This document shows positions 32,399 to 36,409 of a stretch of DNA of 36,409 bases, piece after piece. Where the stretch lies: the NCBI GenBank assembly GCA_002314775.1, contig DCHE01000060.1:1-36409 (forward strand). Direction: 5' to 3'. A model generated the notes under the pieces. It had not been told where the DNA came from and did not search any database. It saw only the letters and a list, made by a program, of their open reading frames with translations. Origin of the DNA: Lachnospiraceae bacterium UBA1760. Lineage in GTDB: Bacteria; Bacillota; Clostridia; Lachnospirales; Lachnospiraceae. Position numbers and translations under genes: made by a program. Within the stretch, counting starts at the first letter, position 1. Every line of letters begins with the position of its first letter.

Positions 32399-32499
32399 AG
32401 TTAAAAAAATGTACCATATTTTTATAAAATGTGATATTATCTATATGATTATGCTTGAATATGGAAATTCAGAGTATCTCTGATGGGAAAGGTGGATAT

Positions 32500-33693
32500 A
32501 TGAAGCGTTACACTGCGAGAATAAACATAGTTGTAAAAAATGAAGATTTATGGAAGAGGCTTGCAAAGGTTGACATAAGCAAATATAAGCTTGGAGCAAA
32601 GTTTGGAGAAGAATTATTTAAGGGAATTGGAACAAGCTTTTATCTTGAGAAGAAGTGGTTTGTATCTGATAAGGCGTTAAAGAGTCTTGTAATTAGCATT
32701 AGAAAAAGACTTGGATCAGATGCTATTATCATTGCCGATTTAAAGGATACTGATAAGGTTACCGGCGCTGAGAAGAATTACATAGTATACAGCCTTAATG
32801 AGGTTGCCGAGGACGCAGTGATTAATACTGAGGATCATAGAAAGTCTACAATCAGGGACGTAGAAACCTGGTTTAAGGCAACTGGATATAATCTTACTGC
32901 TAAGGATTATTATTTCTTTGCTATGTTCCCAGGTGCAAATTTTGATAAGATAAGAAAAAGACTTGCATCAAATGTTAATATTGATGATTTCAAGTTTACT
33001 GCAGATAAGAACGGAGATTTAGTTATCACTAAATATTTAGGTTCTGCAAAGGATCTTTTTGTTCCTGCCTTTGAGCCAAAGGGAGGAAGAATAGTTGAGA
33101 TTAGAGATGGTGCATTTGCAAGAACGGGTGTTTCGAGTGTAGTAATTCCTTATGGATATACAAAGATTGGAAAGAATGCATTTGCAGAGTGTAAATACTT
33201 AAGCAGAGTTCTTATAGCTGACAGTGTGAAGAAGATTGGAAAGGGTGCATTTGCAGAGTGCACAAGTCTTCAGTCAATAAGGATTCCTAGCTCAATCAAG
33301 AAGATTCCTGATGAGGCATTTTATAATTGTGAATCACTATTAAGAGTTCTTATTCCGGCAAATGTAAGATTAATTGGAAATGCAGCCTTTGCTTACTGCG
33401 ATAACCTTGAGAAGGTTAAGTTCAGCAGAGGAAATCGCGTAATTGGTAATAGTGCATTTCTTGCCTGCGAGGGCCTTACTGAGGTGGAGCTGCCTCAGGG
33501 ACTCTTATGCATAGGTGGAGAGGCGTTTGCTGATTGTATTAATCTTGATAAGCTTAGAGCTCCAGCCAACTACGGCTGGATTGGAGAAGAAGCCTTTGTT
33601 AACTGTGGAGAAAGATTTGTAATCCTGGCCAAAAAGGGTTCAAAGGCATATGAGTATGCTGTAAATAGAAGACTTCCTATAAAGGCAGTATAA
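32500..33693 (+). CDS. BspA-type leucine-rich repeat (LRR_5) protein without signal peptide
   Basis: A protein of about 397 residues. ATG 32500 is chosen because AAAGGTGG lies five bases upstream; the in-frame ATG 32461 or TTG 32455 would add a short hydrophilic extension and still give no signal peptide. Residues about 1-195 are a mixed alpha/beta region I do not recognise, rich in Lys and Asp (KNEDLWKRL, WFKATGYNLTAKDYYFFAMF). Residues about 197-390 hold about seven LRR_5 repeats of the form IGxxAFAxCxxLxxVxIP, the fold of BspA-like surface proteins. Those are normally exported; this one seems to stay in the cytoplasm or leave by another route. A weak -10 (TATTAT, about 32434) is the only promoter hint. 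It is followed by a bidirectional terminator. Confidence 0.82.
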   Translation: MKRYTARINIVVKNEDLWKRLAKVDISKYKLGAKFGEELFKGIGTSFYLEKKWFVSDKALKSLVISIRKRLGSDAIIIADLKDTDKVTGAEKNYIVYSLNEVAEDAVINTEDHRKSTIRDVETWFKATGYNLTAKDYYFFAMFPGANFDKIRKRLASNVNIDDFKFTADKNGDLVITKYLGSAKDLFVPAFEPKGGRIVEIRDGAFARTGVSSVVIPYGYTKIGKNAFAECKYLSRVLIADSVKKIGKGAFAECTSLQSIRIPSSIKKIPDEAFYNCESLLRVLIPANVRLIGNAAFAYCDNLEKVKFSRGNRVIGNSAFLACEGLTEVELPQGLLCIGGEAFADCINLDKLRAPANYGWIGEEAFVNCGERFVILAKKGSKAYEYAVNRRLPIKAV

Positions 33694-33730
33694 AGAAGTA
33701 GCAAGCATTGCGAAAAGTATATTGCGAACA

Positions 33731-33784
33731 AAAAAGAGGCTGGAATAGCTACAATAAAAATGTAGATATTCCAGCCTCTTTTTA
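33731..33784. terminator. Bidirectional terminator between the LRR and EamA genes
   Basis: AAAAAGAGGCTGGAATA (33731-33747) pairs perfectly with TATTCCAGCCTCTTTTT (33767-33783), with an inner CTACA/TGTAG stem. It lies immediately beside the EamA stop codon. Confidence 0.92.
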
Positions 33785-34690
33785 TTAATCTGATTTTTTG
33801 GTTTTAATAATATTTGATGGAAGCTGGGCTAGTATTATTGCAATAAACATTAGAACACAGCCGATTATTTCGTCTTTAGTCAGTTGTTCCTTCAGGATGA
33901 CAGCTCCCGCGATTGCAGCAAATACGGATTCCAGACTCATAATGATTGATGCTACGGTAGGATTTAAATCCTTCTGTGCAATTATCTGCAGAGTATAGGC
34001 AACACCGGAAGATAGAATTCCAGCATAAAGAATAGGTATAGCAGCAGCGGTAATGCATTCAAAGGAAGGTGAAATTCCGAAAAATGGTCCATCAACTGTA
34101 AACATTCCAATTGCAGATAGGATGGCAGAAACATAAAACTGTGTTGCGGCTACAATAATGCCGATGGATTTCTCGCCAAAATGGTCAACTGAGAGAATCT
34201 GGAAGCTAAATAGTAGTGCACATACAATAAGCCAGATATCGGATACCATAATCTTAAACTCTCCAGAGGTACCAATGCTAACCATAAAAAGACCTGCAAC
34301 TGCAAACAAAACTCCTAACCATAGAAAGGGTGAGCATTTCTTTTTGAAAAATAGACCAATAATTGGTACTAAAACAATATACATGGCAGTTATAAAACCA
34401 CCCTTTCCGGCTGGCGCATCTATCATTGCTATCTGCTGACAAATAGAGGCAGAGAACAAAAAGAAGCCGCATATTAATCCGGCTTTAACAGAATAAAGGA
34501 TTTTGTCCTTTGATTCGTTGCGGTAAAAAATCAGAATAAGTGGGATAAGAACAGTACCACCCAGAATATTTCTTGCCGAAAGAAAGGTAAAAGGTCCAAC
34601 GTAATCCATAGCTGAAGACTGAGATACAAAGGCTGCACCCCAAATCGCTGCAGTAATAAGTAATAAGAAAGAATTTCTAAGTTTTTTCAT
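33785..34690 (-). CDS. EamA/DMT-superfamily transporter
   Basis: A 301-residue membrane protein with ten predicted helices in two EamA halves. The N-terminal half begins LLLITAAIWGAAFVSQ, with the helix PFTFLSARNILGG; the second half contains AGILSSGVAYTLQIIAQKD and ESVFAAIAGAVILKEQLT, the usual EamA signature near the end. Family members export amino acids or other small metabolites; the substrate is not predictable. The start is supported by AGAAGG about ten bases upstream. It is divergent from the shikimate kinase gene. Confidence 0.9.
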   Translation of the reverse strand: MKKLRNSFLLLITAAIWGAAFVSQSSAMDYVGPFTFLSARNILGGTVLIPLILIFYRNESKDKILYSVKAGLICGFFLFSASICQQIAMIDAPAGKGGFITAMYIVLVPIIGLFFKKKCSPFLWLGVLFAVAGLFMVSIGTSGEFKIMVSDIWLIVCALLFSFQILSVDHFGEKSIGIIVAATQFYVSAILSAIGMFTVDGPFFGISPSFECITAAAIPILYAGILSSGVAYTLQIIAQKDLNPTVASIIMSLESVFAAIAGAVILKEQLTKDEIIGCVLMFIAIILAQLPSNIIKTKKSD

Positions 34691-34713
34691 ATAATTTAGC
34701 CTTCTTTATATTT

Positions 34714-34743
34714 AGTATAGATATTATTATGATATAGAAACAA
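34714..34743 (-). promoter_or_regulatory. Candidate promoter of the EamA transporter gene
   Basis: Minus strand TTGTTT (34738-34743), an 18-base spacer and TATACT (34714-34719). The start would fall about 15-20 bases before the coding region. Confidence 0.4.
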
Positions 34744-34762
34744 AGTATTTGACTAACACATT

Positions 34763-34793
34763 AAGTAATATCACAAAGATGATAATATTACTT
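34763..34793. promoter_or_regulatory. Dyad AAGTAATAT-N13-ATATTACTT between divergent promoters
   Basis: Nine-base arms match perfectly. The dyad lies about 20 bases behind the EamA -35 box and 11 bases before the aroK -35 box, a good place for a shared regulator. No candidate regulator gene is adjacent. Confidence 0.35.
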
Positions 34794-34803
34794 GAAAAGA
34801 GAT

Positions 34804-34831
34804 TTGACAACAAGAATTTCTATGATAGAAT
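34804..34831 (+). promoter_or_regulatory. Promoter of the shikimate kinase gene
   Basis: Perfect TTGACA (34804-34809), a 16-base spacer and TAGAAT (34826-34831) with TGA just before it (extended -10). Confidence 0.7.
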
Positions 34832-34868
34832 TCATTTTATATATAATGAATGAAAGGGAAGACAGACT

Positions 34869-35381
34869 ATGAATAGAAGGAATATAGCTCTTATTGGAAT
34901 GCCAGGATGTGGAAAAAGCACAATTGGAGTTCTTCTTGCAAAGGCGATGAATTACCAGTTCGTTGATACAGACCTTATTATTCAGGCAAGAGAAAGAAAA
35001 ACGCTTCAGGATATAATTGAGGAGAGTGGCAATACAAAATTCAGAGAGATAGAGGACAGTGTGATTGCTGAGCTTATTTATGATGGACATATTATTGCGA
35101 CAGGCGGAAGCGTAATTTACGGTGAGAAGGGCATGGCACACCTTAAGGAAATTAGCACCATTGTTTATATTAAGCTTGAATGTGATGAGATAATAAGAAG
35201 AATTAACAATATAAAAACTCGAGGAATCACTATGAGAAAGGGTGAGACCTTAGAGTCGCTTTATAAGGAGAGAACACCTCTTTATGAGAAATATGCAGAT
35301 TTAGTTGTTGGCTGCGATGGAAGAAACATTGAGGAATGTGTTGAGGAGATAATTAATGCGATTGAGGAGGAAATATCATAA
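34869..35381 (+). CDS. aroK: Shikimate kinase
   Basis: A 170-residue enzyme of the shikimate pathway that phosphorylates shikimate with ATP. The Walker A loop is GMPGCGKST (residues about 10-18). The DTD motif (about 34-36) binds Mg and shikimate, followed by FREIED with the shikimate-binding arginine. ATGGSV replaces the common GGG-containing loop by GGS. ERTPLYEKYAD supplies the lid arginine region. Length is typical. It is likely co-transcribed with the next two genes. Between them (35365-35400) GGAGG/ATCAT and ATGAT/CCTCC could form a weak hairpin without a T run. Confidence 0.93.
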   Translation: MNRRNIALIGMPGCGKSTIGVLLAKAMNYQFVDTDLIIQARERKTLQDIIEESGNTKFREIEDSVIAELIYDGHIIATGGSVIYGEKGMAHLKEISTIVYIKLECDEIIRRINNIKTRGITMRKGETLESLYKERTPLYEKYADLVVGCDGRNIEECVEEIINAIEEEIS

Positions 35382-35454
35382 TTCGGATGATCCTCCAATC
35401 TGCTTCCGACTGAAAATGAGGGGGCAATACATATTATTATAAAAGGAGTAGCTT

Positions 35455-35910
35455 ATGAAATTTGTAATACAGAGAGTGACACATGCCAGTGTTACGGTGG
35501 AGGATGAGGTAGTCGGAAAGATTGGAAAGGGTTATCTCGTTCTGATAGGAATAGAAAATACAGATAATGAGAGGATAGCTGATAAGCTCATCTCAAAGCT
35601 TATGGGACTTAGAATATTTAGTGATGAGAATGATAAGATAAATCTTTCGATAAAGGATGTTTGCGGCGAGCTTCTCCTCGTTTCACAGTTTACGCTTTAT
35701 GCAGATACCAGAAAGGGTAATAGGCCATCCTTTGTAAATGCAGGCGCACCTGATATGGCAAACAGACTATACGAGTATATAGCTTCAAAATGCAGTCAGG
35801 AGATACACACAGAAACAGGAGTATTCGGTGCTCATATGAAGGTTGAATTACTTAATGATGGTCCATTTACTATTATATTGGACAGCCACGAGATTATGCC
35901 AAACGGTTAA
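35455..35910 (+). CDS. dtd: D-aminoacyl-tRNA deacylase
   Basis: A 151-residue cytosolic enzyme that removes D-amino acids (and glycine from tRNA-Ala) mischarged on tRNA, a chirality checkpoint in translation. The N-terminus MKFVIQRVTHASVTV is typical. The two defining motifs are present: SQFTLYADTRKGNRPSF (SQ-containing) and NDGPFTI (the Gly-cisPro motif region). AAAAGGAG lies eight bases upstream of ATG. The length is standard. The gene following it is nine bases downstream. Confidence 0.96.
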   Translation: MKFVIQRVTHASVTVEDEVVGKIGKGYLVLIGIENTDNERIADKLISKLMGLRIFSDENDKINLSIKDVCGELLLVSQFTLYADTRKGNRPSFVNAGAPDMANRLYEYIASKCSQEIHTETGVFGAHMKVELLNDGPFTIILDSHEIMPNG

Positions 35911-35919
35911 GGAGTTAAG

Positions 35920-36108
35920 ATGAAAAAGGTAAAGGAAGTATCAAATTGTGATACCTGTCAGTACTATTACTATGACGAGGAATACGGCTATTATGTATGT
36001 GATGCTGATTTGGACGAGGACGATATGGCGAGGTTTATGCTGTCAGGACATTTTGACTGCCCATTTTATAGAAATGGCGATGAGTACAGAATTGCCAGAA
36101 AACAGTAA
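35920..36108 (+). CDS. Small Cys-containing protein, DUF6472-like
   Basis: A 62-residue acidic protein with CDTC (residues 10-13), YYVCDADLDEDDMARF and DCPFYRNGDEYRIARKQ. The pattern CxxC...C...C with the conserved CDADLDEDDM core resembles the DUF6472 family common in Lachnospiraceae and other Clostridia (from memory). The four cysteines could hold a zinc ion. The ribosome site GGAG precedes ATG and the gene follows dtd by nine bases. Function unknown. Confidence 0.75.
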   Translation: MKKVKEVSNCDTCQYYYYDEEYGYYVCDADLDEDDMARFMLSGHFDCPFYRNGDEYRIARKQ

Positions 36109-36231
36109 TATTAATTATATTTAATATAGAGTTAATAATAACTTCAATATGGGATAGTATACTAGCATTATTGAATATAAATATAATAACTATAAATATA
36201 TGCTTTTATATGTTGGAATTGGAGGATTATC

Positions 36232-36409
36232 ATGTTTAAAATTCTGATTGTTGAGGATGACAGAGAGCTTGCACAGCTGTTTAGTAAGGTTTTGAAGAAG
36301 GAAGGTTATATCACCTTTCAGGCAGGAGATGGCGAGGAGGCACTTAAGGTGCTTGACTCGGAGTATATTGATCTTATTATTTCTGATATTATGATGCCAA
36401 GAATGGATG
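36232..36409 (+). CDS. Response regulator, N-terminal receiver domain (cut by window end)
   Basis: ATG 36232, seven bases after GGAGG, opens a frame that runs off the window. The 59 visible codons encode a receiver domain: ILIVEDDRELA with the acidic pair at residues 9-10, and LIISDIMMPRMD with the phospho-acceptor Asp. This is the pattern of OmpR/PhoB-type two-component regulators, but the output domain is not visible. The 123 bases upstream are very AT-rich and hold only weak promoter-like boxes (TATACT at 36158). Confidence 0.88.
   Translation, partial: MFKILIVEDDRELAQLFSKVLKKEGYITFQAGDGEEALKVLDSEYIDLIISDIMMPRMD

Overview
The window is AT-rich, gene-dense DNA that reads as the chromosome of an anaerobic gut or rumen Firmicute, most likely a Lachnospiraceae member (Butyrivibrio/Roseburia/Lachnospira-like). 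The evidence is strong GGAGG ribosome sites, ChW-repeat surface proteins, a NiCo (czcD) riboswitch, a DUF6472-type small protein and a giant CnaB/SpaA-type adhesin. Genus assignment is inference. No phage, IS element, CRISPR array or plasmid function was seen.

Layout. (1) 211-7249: a tight five-gene plus-strand unit. It has two paralogous secreted proteins (N-terminal Ig-like region, an unnamed module, ChW repeats, C-terminal transglutaminase-like domain), an AlgI-like MBOAT acyltransferase, an AlgX/DHHW-type acetyl-transfer partner, and a Lys/Glu/Thr-repeat lipoprotein. It ends at a hairpin terminator. (2) 7426-7583: a minus-strand tRNA-Trp with its own promoter and terminator. (3) 7723-11228: an ArsB/NhaD-like permease, a minus-strand Xre regulator, and an NhaC antiporter with a structured leader. 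(4) 11342-16317: a promoter, a NiCo riboswitch with terminator, a CDF metal exporter, a PAS-GGDEF diguanylate cyclase, purE, and a secreted protein carrying the same module pair as region 1. (5) 16406-17287: purC, convergent. (6) 17541-18715: a 17-residue upstream ORF overlapping (ATGA) a membrane-anchored endonuclease/exonuclease/phosphatase-fold protein. (7) 18777-32343: about 540 bases of unusual non-coding DNA (a 10-bp-phased CTAG array and several dyads), then a single 4342-residue cell-wall-anchored adhesin. (8) 32500-36409: an LRR_5 protein without signal peptide, an EamA transporter (minus), shikimate kinase, D-aminoacyl-tRNA deacylase, a DUF6472-like protein and the start of a response regulator.

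Working together (inference): much of the window builds or decorates the cell surface. Region 1 pairs O-acetylation of an envelope or exopolysaccharide with secreted ChW/transglutaminase proteins. Region 4 puts a c-di-GMP synthase and a related surface protein behind a Co/Ni-responsive switch. Region 7 encodes a very long repetitive stalk. The items most worth follow-up are the module shared by three secreted proteins, the phased CTAG array in front of the giant adhesin gene, the riboswitch-CDF-GGDEF gene order, the NhaC leader, and the near-identical CnaB repeats.
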